Below are positions 53,818 to 62,675 of a stretch of 64,000 nucleotides of DNA, piece by piece. Under the pieces are notes generated by a model, which was given only the letters and a program-made list of their open reading frames with translations, searched no databases and was not told the origin of the DNA. The first letter of the stretch is position 1, and every line of letters starts with the position of its first letter. The DNA comes from Gordonia hirsuta DSM 44140 = NBRC 16056 (GTDB lineage Bacteria > Actinomycetota > Actinomycetes > Mycobacteriales > Mycobacteriaceae), in contig NZ_BANT01000004.1 in assembly GCF_000333015.1 (NCBI RefSeq), forward strand, positions 181,188 through 245,187, written 5' to 3'. Made by a program: the position numbers and the translations under genes.

Positions 53818-54839
53818 TCCGCTACGAACGCAAGAACACCCTCCGGACCGGCGTGATCGGTCTGCTGGTGATCGCTCTGGTCGCGGCGGCGGCCACCAGC
53901 ATCTCCTCGCTGCCGCTGCTAGCGTCCAAGCGGGTCTACATCGCCGAGGTCGCCGACGCAGCCGGACTGCGGGTGGGCGACGACGTGGTCCAGCACGGCG
54001 TCGTGGTCGGCCGGGTCTCGGCCCTGGCGCTGGCCGGCGACCACGTCGACGTCACCCTGCGGGTCGACGGTGCGGCCCGGCTGGCCGATCAGACCAGCGC
54101 CCGCATCTCCACGGCCACCGTCCTGGGGACCCGGCAGGTGATCCTGACCTCGGCCGGCACCGGCACGCTGGCCGCCGGCGCCGTCATCCCGCGCACCCGC
54201 ACCCAGGTCCCCTACGACCTGACCACGGCCCTGGGCGATCTGACCGAGGCGGCCGCCGATCTGGACACCGACCAGATGGTCGCCGCGCTGGCGGCCGTCG
54301 ACGACGTGCTCTCGGGTACCCCCGACCAGCTGCGCGATGCCGTCGCCGGTGTCGGGGCCCTGTCGGAGACCATCGCCCAGCGCGATACGCAGTTGCGCAG
54401 CCTGCTCGCCCGCGCCGACCAGGTCAGCGGGGTCCTGGCGCAGCGCAGCGCGGCCGTGAACGCCCTGATCGGCGACGCCGACGTGATCCTGGGCGAACTG
54501 GTCAGCCGGCGGCGCACGGTCGAGACGCTGATGGCCAATGTGACGCTGCTGTCCCAGTCGCTGGGCAAAGTGGTCGCCGACAACCGCGCAACGCTGGCCC
54601 CGACCCTGGACAGTGTCAACAGCGTGCTGGAGATCCTCAGCCGCCAGCGGACCGATATCGGCCAGGCGATCAGTTCGCTGGCTCCCTATGTCACCGAACT
54701 CGGCGAAGCGGTGGCCAGCGGCCCGTTCTTCTCCTCCTATATCGCCAACCTGCTGCCGGGCCAGATCATCGAGCCGTTCCTGCGGCAGGCGATGGCCGCC
54801 GAAGGCATTCCCTATCCGGCCAAGGGAGGCCGCCGATGA
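53814..54839 (+). CDS. mceC: Mce family protein MceC
   Basis: 341 residues. Anchor IGLLVIALVAAAATSI, MCE domain YIAEVADAAGLRVGDDVVQHGVVVG, helical region with PDQLRDAVAGVGALSE and a C-terminal PFFSSYIANLLPGQIIEPFLR. Overlap ATGA with mceD. Confidence 0.95.
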   Translation: MIRYERKNTLRTGVIGLLVIALVAAAATSISSLPLLASKRVYIAEVADAAGLRVGDDVVQHGVVVGRVSALALAGDHVDVTLRVDGAARLADQTSARISTATVLGTRQVILTSAGTGTLAAGAVIPRTRTQVPYDLTTALGDLTEAAADLDTDQMVAALAAVDDVLSGTPDQLRDAVAGVGALSETIAQRDTQLRSLLARADQVSGVLAQRSAAVNALIGDADVILGELVSRRRTVETLMANVTLLSQSLGKVVADNRATLAPTLDSVNSVLEILSRQRTDIGQAISSLAPYVTELGEAVASGPFFSSYIANLLPGQIIEPFLRQAMAAEGIPYPAKGGRR

Positions 54840-56047
54840 CCCGCCGCTCCTGGGGCGCCCTGCTGCTGGCCGTGATCGTGGCCGTCGCAGCCGTCGTCTC
54901 GTTCCTGCTGGTGCCGCGCGTCACCACCTATCGGCTCACCGTGATCTTCCCCTCCGCCGTGGGCCTGTACGCCGGCGACGATGTGCGCGTCCTGGGCATT
55001 CCGGTGGGCCACGTGGTCTCGGTGACCCCCGAACCGTCGCAGGCGCGCGTGGTGCTCAGCGTCGACCGCAGTCAGCAGATCCCCGACTCGGCTCAAGCCG
55101 TCGTCCTGACCCAGAGCCTGGTGTCGGGCCGGTTCGTGCAGCTGACCCCGCCGTTCACCGGCGGCCCGGCGCTGGCCGACGGGGCGACGATCCCCCGCGA
55201 GCGCACCGCCGTTCCTGTCGAGTGGAACCAGCTGGCCGAGCAGCTGCTCCGCGTCTCCCAGGATCTGAGTCCGGCGCTGGACGAGGCCCGCGGACCACTG
55301 GGCTCGGCGGTCGGTTCGCTGGCCGCCAACCTCGACGGCCAGGGCGCCTCGCTGCGCCAGACGGTCACCTCCCTGTCCCAGGCACTCAGCACCGTCTCGC
55401 AAGGACGCCACGATCTGTACGGCATGGTCGCCAACCTGCAGGTCTTCGTCAGCGCCCTGGCCGACAGCGATGCGCAGATCGTCTCGTTCAACAACCGCAT
55501 GATGTCGGTGACCGGCATCCTCGACGCCAACCGGGACGACCTCGGTGCCGCCCTGAGCAGCCTGGAAGCCACTCTCGGCCAGGTCACCGGCTTCATTCAG
55601 GAGAACCGCGACGGGATGACCACCGCACTGCGTCAACTCGGCGAGGTGACCCAGACCCTGGCCACCCACCGCGACGACCTGGCACAGGTGCTGCACGTGG
55701 CGCCCACCGCGCTGGCGAACCTGAACAACATCTATCAGCCCGCCCACAACTCGGTGGTGTCCGCGCTGGCGATGAGCAACTTCGCCAACCCGGTCCAATT
55801 CGTGTGCTCCTCGATCGCCGCGGCCGAACAGACCACGGCCCAGCGCGGTGCCGAACTGTGCGTCAAACATCTGGGCCCGCTGCTGCGCCTGCTGACCATG
55901 GACTATCCGCCGATCGCCACCAACCCCACCCGCGGTGTCGGGGCACTGCCCGACCAGCTCGTGTACTCGGGTGTGAAACCGCCCGCGCAGCAGGCCCCGG
56001 CGCAGCGCAAGACGGTCGCCGAGATGCTCGTCCCGGGGGTGCGCTGA
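54836..56047 (+). CDS. mceD: Mce family protein MceD
   Basis: 403 residues from the ATG inside the mceC stop; the longer frame upstream is another frame of mceC. Membrane anchor at 6-25, MCE domain YRLTVIFPSAVGLYAGDDVRVLGIPVG, then helices with NRMMSVTGILDANRDDLGAAL. The C terminus is Pro/Gln-rich (PPAQQAPAQRKTVAE). It ends in TGATG shared with mceE. Confidence 0.94.
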   Translation: MTRRSWGALLLAVIVAVAAVVSFLLVPRVTTYRLTVIFPSAVGLYAGDDVRVLGIPVGHVVSVTPEPSQARVVLSVDRSQQIPDSAQAVVLTQSLVSGRFVQLTPPFTGGPALADGATIPRERTAVPVEWNQLAEQLLRVSQDLSPALDEARGPLGSAVGSLAANLDGQGASLRQTVTSLSQALSTVSQGRHDLYGMVANLQVFVSALADSDAQIVSFNNRMMSVTGILDANRDDLGAALSSLEATLGQVTGFIQENRDGMTTALRQLGEVTQTLATHRDDLAQVLHVAPTALANLNNIYQPAHNSVVSALAMSNFANPVQFVCSSIAAAEQTTAQRGAELCVKHLGPLLRLLTMDYPPIATNPTRGVGALPDQLVYSGVKPPAQQAPAQRKTVAEMLVPGVR

Positions 56048-57171
56048 TGAAACGCCTGGCCATCGCCCTGCTGATCGCGCTGACGATGCTGACCGCATCG
56101 GGATGTCAGTGGCGCGGGCTGAACTCGCTGCCGCTGCCGGGCACACAGGGGCGCGGGGACGGCGCCTGGACGGTCTACGTGGTGCTCCCCGATGCGGCGA
56201 CCCTGGACCGCAACTCGTCGGTCCTGGTCGACGACGTCGCCGTCGGCCGGGTCGCTGATCTGAGGGTCTGGCAGGGGCAGGCGAAGGTGACCCTGCGACT
56301 GAACCAGGACGTGCGCCTGCCCGCCAACGCCACCGCGGTGGTCGGCCAGACGACGCTGCTGGGTTCGGCCCACGTCGAACTGGCCCCACCCGAGACCGGT
56401 GCGGCCGGCCGACTGCGCGACGGGGACACCGTCGGACTGCGCCACGAGGGCGCCTACCCGACCACCGAACAGACCATGGCCTCGGTGGCGCTGGTCCTCG
56501 GCGGCGGCGGACTGGACCAGGTCCGGGTCATCACCACCGAACTCGATGCGGCACTGGGCGGACGCACCGATGCGGCCCGGGCGGTGATCGACGGATTGAA
56601 CACGCTGATGGGCGGGCTGGACCGGCAGAAGAAGCAGATCGTCGACGCGATCGGCTCGCTGGACGATCTGGCCTCCCGGTGGGCCTCGCAGACCGGTGAC
56701 CTCGAGCGTGCGATCGACTCCTTGGCCCCGGCGCTGGGGGTGCTCGCCGACCGCCGTTCCGAACTGTCGGAGGCGTTGACCTCGCTGGGCCGGTTCTCCG
56801 ACAGCGCCAACTCGATCATCTCCGCCTCGGCGGCCGATCTGCGGACCAACCTGACGGCGCTGCCCCCGATCCTGCGGGCGCTGGCCGATTCGGGATCCTC
56901 CCTGACCGAGTCCACCCGCTACCTGCTGACCTATCCCTTCCCGATCGATGTGATGAACAACGTGGTGCGCGGCGACTACGCCAACGGCCAGGTGACGCTG
57001 GATCTGCGGTTGAAGACGCTGGACAACGCCCTGCTGCTGGGGACCCCGCTGCAGGGGATGCTCTCGGGTCTGGAGGGTGTTCTGGGCCGGGCCGCCCCGG
57101 CCGGGGCGGTCGGGCGCGGCGCACCGCCGGGACTGAAAGACCTGCTGACCCCCGGAGCGAGGCCCCGATGA
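56047..57171 (+). CDS. mceE: Mce lipoprotein MceE
   Basis: 374 residues. A lipoprotein signal ends LTASGC with Cys20, as in MceE/LprN proteins, so this subunit is lipid-anchored rather than membrane-spanning. MCE domain WTVYVVLPDAATLDRNSSVLVDDVAVG. The helical part ends in YPFPIDVMNNVVRGDYANG, which is conserved in MceE. Coupled to mceD by one base and to mceF by four. Confidence 0.95.
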   Translation: MKRLAIALLIALTMLTASGCQWRGLNSLPLPGTQGRGDGAWTVYVVLPDAATLDRNSSVLVDDVAVGRVADLRVWQGQAKVTLRLNQDVRLPANATAVVGQTTLLGSAHVELAPPETGAAGRLRDGDTVGLRHEGAYPTTEQTMASVALVLGGGGLDQVRVITTELDAALGGRTDAARAVIDGLNTLMGGLDRQKKQIVDAIGSLDDLASRWASQTGDLERAIDSLAPALGVLADRRSELSEALTSLGRFSDSANSIISASAADLRTNLTALPPILRALADSGSSLTESTRYLLTYPFPIDVMNNVVRGDYANGQVTLDLRLKTLDNALLLGTPLQGMLSGLEGVLGRAAPAGAVGRGAPPGLKDLLTPGARPR

Positions 57172-58595
57172 CCATCCGTAAGAGCACCCTGGTGCGGTTG
57201 ACGATCTTCGCCGTGGTCGGACTGCTGGCGCTGGTGGTGGTGGGCGTGCGCTATGCCCAGCTGCCGCAGCAGGCCGGTGTCGGCCGGTACGCGGTGACGG
57301 TGGACATGGACAGCGCCGGCGGGCTCTATCCCAACGCCAATGTCACCTACCGCGGCACCCAGGTCGGTCGTGTCACCGAGGTGGTCACCACCCGCACCGG
57401 TGCCCGCGCCGAACTGTCCATCGACAGCACCCAGACGATTCCGGCCGATCTGGATGCGTACGTGCAGGGCATGTCCGCGGTCGGCGAGATGTATCTGAAT
57501 CTGGTGCCCCGGCGCGCGGCCGGCGGCAATCTGCACGGCGGTTCCCGCATCCCCGCCGACCGGGTGACACTGGCCCCCGATGCCGGTGAGCTGCTCGGTG
57601 CCGCACAGACGCTGCTGGCCTCGGTGCCCACCGACGACCTGCAGACGGTGATCGATGAGAGCTTCACCGCCCTGTCCGGGCAGGGCCCGGCCCTGCGGAC
57701 CCTGGTCCAGTCGGTCACCGCTCTGGCCGCCGAGGCCCGCGCCGCCGTGGACCCGACCGCTACGCTGATCGACCAGCTCGGCCCGCTGCTGTGGACCCAG
57801 GAGGTCTCCGCCGATGCGATCGCGGCCTGGACCTCGTCCCTGGCCCGGGTCACCGGGACCCTCGCCGACTCCGATGCGGCGTTGCGCGGAGTTTTGGATT
57901 CGGCCGGACCGGCCGCCCACGCCGCCGCGGAGGTTTTCAGCGACCTCGAACCGTTCTTCGGAATGCTGTTGTCGAACCTGGTGACGGTCGAACAGGTCGG
58001 CGCCGTCTATAACCCCGGCCTCGAGCAGATCCTGGTGCTGTTCCCGCCGCTGATCGCCGCCTCCCAGGGCGCCGGCCTGGTCAACGCCGACGATCCGGGG
58101 CAGAACACTTTCTTCGCCAATCAGCTCAACGATCCGCCGCCGTGCATCGAAGGCTTCCTGCCGCCGTCGGAGCGCCGCTCCCCGGCCGATACCTCCCCGG
58201 CGCCGGCGCCGAAGGATCTGTACTGCAAGGTGGCACCGGATGATCCGCGCTCGGTGCGCGGCGCCCGCAACCTGCCGTGCCTGGAGTACCCCGGGTACCG
58301 GGCGGCGACGGTCAAGCTGTGCCGCCAGAAGGCCGGCGGCCAGGCCCCCCGCGCCGCCGCGACCACCGGCCGCTCCGCTGCCCCGGCACACCGGTCGGCG
58401 CAGACCTCTCGCTCCGGTAGCAGCACCACGGCGCCGGCCGGCCGGAACGCCTCTACCTCGCGGGTCAAGATGGTCGACTTCGATCCGGTGCGCGGCAGTT
58501 ACGTCGGCGACGACGGCATCACCTACCGGGTCGGCGGGACCGTGCGCGGTCAGGTGCCGACGCTGGGCGATATGCTCACCGGCCGCGCCGACTGA
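57168..58595 (+). CDS. mceF: Mce family protein MceF
   Basis: 475 residues. Anchor LTIFAVVGLLALVVVGVRY, MCE domain YAVTVDMDSAGGLYPNANVTYRGTQVG, and a helical region to about residue 320. A C-terminal extension of about 150 residues with Cys pairs (PPPCIEGFLPP, LYCKVAP) and a Ser/Ala/Thr-rich disordered part (RSAQTSRSGSSTTAPAG) follows. It is the last gene of the operon; no MceG ATPase follows. Confidence 0.95.
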   Translation: MTIRKSTLVRLTIFAVVGLLALVVVGVRYAQLPQQAGVGRYAVTVDMDSAGGLYPNANVTYRGTQVGRVTEVVTTRTGARAELSIDSTQTIPADLDAYVQGMSAVGEMYLNLVPRRAAGGNLHGGSRIPADRVTLAPDAGELLGAAQTLLASVPTDDLQTVIDESFTALSGQGPALRTLVQSVTALAAEARAAVDPTATLIDQLGPLLWTQEVSADAIAAWTSSLARVTGTLADSDAALRGVLDSAGPAAHAAAEVFSDLEPFFGMLLSNLVTVEQVGAVYNPGLEQILVLFPPLIAASQGAGLVNADDPGQNTFFANQLNDPPPCIEGFLPPSERRSPADTSPAPAPKDLYCKVAPDDPRSVRGARNLPCLEYPGYRAATVKLCRQKAGGQAPRAAATTGRSAAPAHRSAQTSRSGSSTTAPAGRNASTSRVKMVDFDPVRGSYVGDDGITYRVGGTVRGQVPTLGDMLTGRAD

Positions 58596-58623
58596 CCGCC
58601 CCGCGCCCGGCCGCCGGGGTCGG

Positions 58624-59373
58624 TCAGATCGGCTCGAAGCCCTCGATCAGCCACTGGCCGTCGTGTTTGCTCAAGCCGACCCGGAAGGCGGCGGTGGTCG
58701 TGGTGGGTTCGGCGGCGGCGCCGGCGGCAACCACGCTCTGGGTGACGAAGACCAGGGTCTGGGCACGCTCGGAGTCCGCGTGAACCAGCGAGGCACCCGA
58801 CACTTGAGCGGTGGAGGTCAGTCGACGTTCCTTCGCCGCCGGCAGCACCTCGTTCTGGGCCAGGGCCCGGTACTCGTCGGCGAAGGGCCCGGTCAACCGC
58901 TCCTGGGCGGCAGCCACATCGGCCTCGACCGACTCGGCGCGATAGCTCAGCACCGCGGTGGCCCCGTCGCGGGCAGCGCTCACGATCGCCGGGTGCTCCT
59001 CCCGCAGCTGCTCGTTGGCCCGGTGCGTCAATCCGAAATAGGTGCTGGCCGCCGCCAGCGCGATGATCACCGCGACGCCGACCCCGACGATGATCCGGCC
59101 GAGGCGCCGGCGGCTCCGCCCTTCGGAGACTGCGCCGGCATCCGCATCGACGGCGTCCCCATCGTCGCCGGCTTCACCGTCGCCGGCTTCGGAATCGCCG
59201 GCCGCGTCATCGGTGTTGTCTGGTTCGGTGCTCTCGGGCTCGATGACATCGGTGGTCATCCCGACCTCTGCCGTGGCATCATCGCCGGTCGCGGTCTCGA
59301 TGTCTTCGGTATCGGGGGTCGTCATATCCGTTTCGCCTTCACTGCGCTGCTTCTTCTCCGGTCCGGCATTCAT
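58624..59373 (-). CDS. Mce-associated membrane protein
   Basis: 249 residues. An acidic N-terminal cytoplasmic part rich in Asp, Glu and Thr, one helix (IIVGVGVAVIIALAAASTYFGL, about 93-114) and a periplasmic domain of about 130 residues that resembles the Mce-associated (Mam) fold (NEQLREEHPAIVSAARDGATAVLSY, then QWLIEGFEPI). It may stabilise the Mce complex. Its start overlaps the stop of the upstream Mam gene (ATGA). It lies opposite to mceF, with 28 bases between the stops. Confidence 0.82.
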   Translation of the reverse strand: MNAGPEKKQRSEGETDMTTPDTEDIETATGDDATAEVGMTTDVIEPESTEPDNTDDAAGDSEAGDGEAGDDGDAVDADAGAVSEGRSRRRLGRIIVGVGVAVIIALAAASTYFGLTHRANEQLREEHPAIVSAARDGATAVLSYRAESVEADVAAAQERLTGPFADEYRALAQNEVLPAAKERRLTSTAQVSGASLVHADSERAQTLVFVTQSVVAAGAAAEPTTTTAAFRVGLSKHDGQWLIEGFEPI

Positions 59374-59939
59374 ACGGCGTAGTCGACCTTCTCGATCAGA
59401 ACCCGGTCATCGGTGTGGACCAGATGCACCCGCAGCCGCCATACCCGCGGCTCTTCCTGCGCACCGGCGCCGTTGGTCACCAGGGAGGTCGCCGAGACCA
59501 GCACCACCGCCTTGTCCTCATCAGAGGATTCGATGCCTGCCGCGTTCACGGTGCCCTCGCTGCTGACGTCCATCTGTTTGACCACCTTGATGAAGTCGTC
59601 GGCGCGGGAGCTGAAGTCCGAGCGGAAATCCCCCGTCGCATTCTCGAGAATGCGGTCGACGTCCTCATCGGCGTTGGCCGAGTTCACCGAGATCAGACTG
59701 CGCACCCCGTGCCGGGCGGTGCTCAGATACTGCTCGTCGAGGCGGTCCCGGTCCCGGTCGTCCCCGACGGAGGTCGCGGTGAACCACGTCAGGGTCGCCA
59801 GTACCGCGATCACGCACACTCCCGCCACCGCCCACAGGCTCTGTCGGGTGACGAGATTCCGGCGCGTGAAGAAGCGTCGTTTCTGCGGGCTCCCGGACCC
59901 CTTCTCCTCGGTCGACGATTCGGTATCGCTGCTGGTCAT
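59370..59939 (-). CDS. Mce-associated membrane protein
   Basis: 189 residues from the ATG reading MTSSDTESS, with GAGGAG four bases upstream. One helix (LWAVAGVCVIAVLATLTWF, about 36-54) and a Mam-like outer domain (DRDRLDEQYLSTARHGVRSLISVNS...VWRLRVHLVHTDDRVLIEKVDYAV). It is the first gene of the Mam pair. The divergent operator B lies 53 bases upstream. Confidence 0.82.
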   Translation of the reverse strand: MTSSDTESSTEEKGSGSPQKRRFFTRRNLVTRQSLWAVAGVCVIAVLATLTWFTATSVGDDRDRDRLDEQYLSTARHGVRSLISVNSANADEDVDRILENATGDFRSDFSSRADDFIKVVKQMDVSSEGTVNAAGIESSDEDKAVVLVSATSLVTNGAGAQEEPRVWRLRVHLVHTDDRVLIEKVDYAV

Positions 59940-59991
59940 AGGCTCCTCTTCGGCATGAGCGAGGCGATGTCCACACATCGCCCTATCTCCG

Positions 59992-60008
59992 TACCCTACA
60001 GTATGGTA
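59992..60008. promoter_or_regulatory. Operator B of the divergent Mam / hydrolase promoter
   Basis: TACCCTACAGTATGGTA, a 17-base palindrome centred on 60000 with arms TACC...GGTA and TAC...GTA. It shares 14 of 17 bases with operator A at 48054-48070, and both are followed by C and then a G-rich GGT tail. Confidence 0.72.
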
Positions 60009-60073
60009 CGGTCGGTTTTGTGATCTGAACCTCACTTGTCAAAGGCCGTTGTGCGGCCGGGAAGAGTACACCG

Positions 60074-61261
60074 ATGTCGCCTACGGGCACTCTGAACGCA
60101 CCGATGGACACCGTCGATCGGTTTCAGCGAATCCCCTTCGAACCGGCCACCGATGGCCGAGTCGAATCGCATTCCGGTCTGACCAGACACTATCCGACGC
60201 TGCACGGGAATCTGGTGGCGCCGGAGCAGTATTCGCGGGAGGTGGGCCTGGTGCTGGCACACCCGGCTTCGAACTTCCTCAGCCACTTCCTGCTGCGCGG
60301 ATTCGGTGAGCACGGTCTGCCGATCCTCGGCGTCAACACCCGCTATTCCACCAACGAGCCGGCCCTGATCATGGAGCGCGCCGCGCTCGACCTGGGTTGC
60401 GCGGTCCGCTGGATGCGCGAGGAGCTCGGCTTCGAGAAAGTGGTGCTGCTGGGCTTCTCCGGCGGCGGCTCGCTGGCCGCGTTCTATCAGAGCCAGGCAC
60501 TGGGCGGTGCCGTGACCAAGACCCCGGCCGGCGACCCGGTCGACCTGAGCGGACTGGAGCCGGTCGACGGTCTGGCCTTCGTCGGCGCCCACCCCGGCCG
60601 CGCCCGGGTGCTGCGGCACTGGATCGACGCCGCCGTCGTCGATGAGAACGACCCGTTCGCCACCGATCCCGACCTGGATCTGTTCGCCCCCGGCCGCACC
60701 GTTCCGCTCGATCGCGACTGGGTCGAGCGTTACCGGCAGGCACAGCTGGACCGGGTGCGCCGCATCGATGCCTGGGCACTGGATCAGGTCGCCGAACTCG
60801 ACCGCCGCGGCGCCGCCGACCGGGCCTTCGTCGTTCAGCGCACCGTCGCCGATCCCCGATTCGTCGACATCACCCTGGACCCCAGTGACCGGCAGTGGGG
60901 CAGCATGTACGGCGATCCGCAGGCGGCGAATCTAGCCGCCGGCGGGGTGGCCCGCTTCTCCACCGTGCGCAGCTGGCTGAGTACCTGGAGCTTCGAACGC
61001 ACCAACGCCGACGCCACCCGCAATCTCACCACCGTGAGGACACCGACCATGGTCGCCGCTCTGCGGGCCGATCAGGCGGCGTTCGTCAGCGATGCGCGTC
61101 AGATGTACGAGGCCTCGGCGGACCCGGACGTGGAGTACCTGGGTCTGGACCACCTGAGCCACTACCTGGTCGATCAGCCCGACGGCGTCCCCCGCATCGT
61201 CGAGGCGGTCTCGGGATGGATGAACCGCCGGGGACTGCGTTCGGCCGCGATCGGGACCTGA
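60074..61261 (+). CDS. Alpha/beta hydrolase
   Basis: 395 residues. Nucleophile elbow VVLLGFSGGGSLAAF with Ser129; a late histidine in LGLDHLSHYLV. A long insert (residues 150-270) forms a cap. There is no signal peptide, so it is cytosolic. Members act on esters or lactones of uncertain type. It lies downstream of operator B, with the DUF2236 oxygenase 106 bases after its stop. Confidence 0.82.
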   Translation: MSPTGTLNAPMDTVDRFQRIPFEPATDGRVESHSGLTRHYPTLHGNLVAPEQYSREVGLVLAHPASNFLSHFLLRGFGEHGLPILGVNTRYSTNEPALIMERAALDLGCAVRWMREELGFEKVVLLGFSGGGSLAAFYQSQALGGAVTKTPAGDPVDLSGLEPVDGLAFVGAHPGRARVLRHWIDAAVVDENDPFATDPDLDLFAPGRTVPLDRDWVERYRQAQLDRVRRIDAWALDQVAELDRRGAADRAFVVQRTVADPRFVDITLDPSDRQWGSMYGDPQAANLAAGGVARFSTVRSWLSTWSFERTNADATRNLTTVRTPTMVAALRADQAAFVSDARQMYEASADPDVEYLGLDHLSHYLVDQPDGVPRIVEAVSGWMNRRGLRSAAIGT

Positions 61262-61367
61262 CCACACCGCCGCACCGGAGGGACACCTGCGGACCGGACC
61301 CACCGGCGGGCAAGACCCACCAGGCAGCCCCACCACAGCCCCACAGTAAGGAATCGAGGGAGACATT

Positions 61368-62663
61368 ATGACCATCGAACAGGACAAGACCGTCCCGCTA
61401 CCGGCCGATATCGCACCGGCCGAGCGACGGCCGGCGCCGACCGCTTTCCCCTACCAGGAGATGATGTCGCGCCCGGGGATCCGTCGGGCCCGCAAGCTGG
61501 CCAAGCGCATGACCGGTAAGGACATGTTCCCCACCGCCGAGCAGATCGAGGCCTTCTACGGCGACATGTACGCCGCCGACCCGGTCGCCGAGCGCTTCGT
61601 CGACGAGGTCTTCTACGGCGAGATCGGCCAGGAGAAGGGCCGCGAGATGCTCAAGAAGGCCCTGGACGAGGGTCTCGACAGCATCGAGAATCCGCCCGAG
61701 TCGATGGTCGCGCTGTTCCGCGAATTCGAAGACGTCCCCGATTGGGTCGATCCGGAGATGGTCGAGGCCGGCGCCCAGATCTGGCGCCGCTGGGGCACCT
61801 TCCTGTTCAGCGTCGCCGGCGGTGAGACCCTGGAGATGTACACCGAGGCGGCCGTGGCCACCCCGCTCTCGCTGGCCGGCGGCTACGCAGGCGACAATGC
61901 GCTGCGCCGGTTCCTGGAGACCTCGCGCTTCTGGATCGACGTCTCCGAGCCCGGCGGGCTGCTCACCCCGGGCAGCAAGGGCCGCGCCACCGCCATGCTC
62001 GTGCGTGTGATGCACGTGTCGGTGCGCCGCCGTGTCGCCGAGCATCCCGAGTGGCACATCGACCGCTGGGGCATCCCGATCAGCCAGGCCTACATGCTGC
62101 TGACCCTGGCCGGCGGCAGCGTGGTACCGGCCCTGGCGCTGTGGATGCTGGGGGTGCAGACCACCCGCAAGGAGATCCACGAGCTGATCCATTTCCAGCG
62201 GTACATGGGCCACATCGTCGGTGTGCGCAACACCTGGTACCCGGAGAACATCGCCGACACCCTGCGCCTGCTGGCGCTGGTGGGACTGGCACGCAGTGAC
62301 GATTCGGGTGAGCACGGCGCCGAACTGATCGAGTCGTTCCCGCAGGCCTTCGCTCCCCGCGATGATCACCGCGGACTGCGCAAGCTGCGCGAGCACTACA
62401 ACTCGACCATCTACGCGGCCTACGCACGGATGTTCATGATGCCGCCGACCTATGCCAAGTACGACATGCCCAACGCCTGGCCGGGCCTGGCGTGGATCGC
62501 CGCCCGCTTCCCGCTGATGGTGGTCGTCGAGACCGGCCGCCGCATCCCGCCGCTGGGCCGCCTGCACGAGAAGGTGATGGTCTGGCACCGCGAAAGCTGG
62601 TACCGGGCCCAGATGGCCGACCGTGAAGCCGAATTCGACGCCTCCGGCGCGCTGCGCCGCTGA
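61368..62663 (+). CDS. DUF2236 oxygenase (MpaB/Lcp-like)
   Basis: 431 residues, no export signal. The DUF2236 core has MLVRVMHVSVRRRVAEHPEW, where His216 corresponds to the heme-ligand His of the rubber oxygenase Lcp family. MpaB-type members oxidatively cleave or hydroxylate polyprenyl or lipid substrates. The family is a distant match, and the Lcp residues that bind polyisoprene cannot be verified here. The start ATG has AGGGAGACAT before it. hmgA follows 12 bases later. Confidence 0.75.
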   Translation: MTIEQDKTVPLPADIAPAERRPAPTAFPYQEMMSRPGIRRARKLAKRMTGKDMFPTAEQIEAFYGDMYAADPVAERFVDEVFYGEIGQEKGREMLKKALDEGLDSIENPPESMVALFREFEDVPDWVDPEMVEAGAQIWRRWGTFLFSVAGGETLEMYTEAAVATPLSLAGGYAGDNALRRFLETSRFWIDVSEPGGLLTPGSKGRATAMLVRVMHVSVRRRVAEHPEWHIDRWGIPISQAYMLLTLAGGSVVPALALWMLGVQTTRKEIHELIHFQRYMGHIVGVRNTWYPENIADTLRLLALVGLARSDDSGEHGAELIESFPQAFAPRDDHRGLRKLREHYNSTIYAAYARMFMMPPTYAKYDMPNAWPGLAWIAARFPLMVVVETGRRIPPLGRLHEKVMVWHRESWYRAQMADREAEFDASGALRR

Positions 62664-62675
62664 CGAAGGAGCCAG

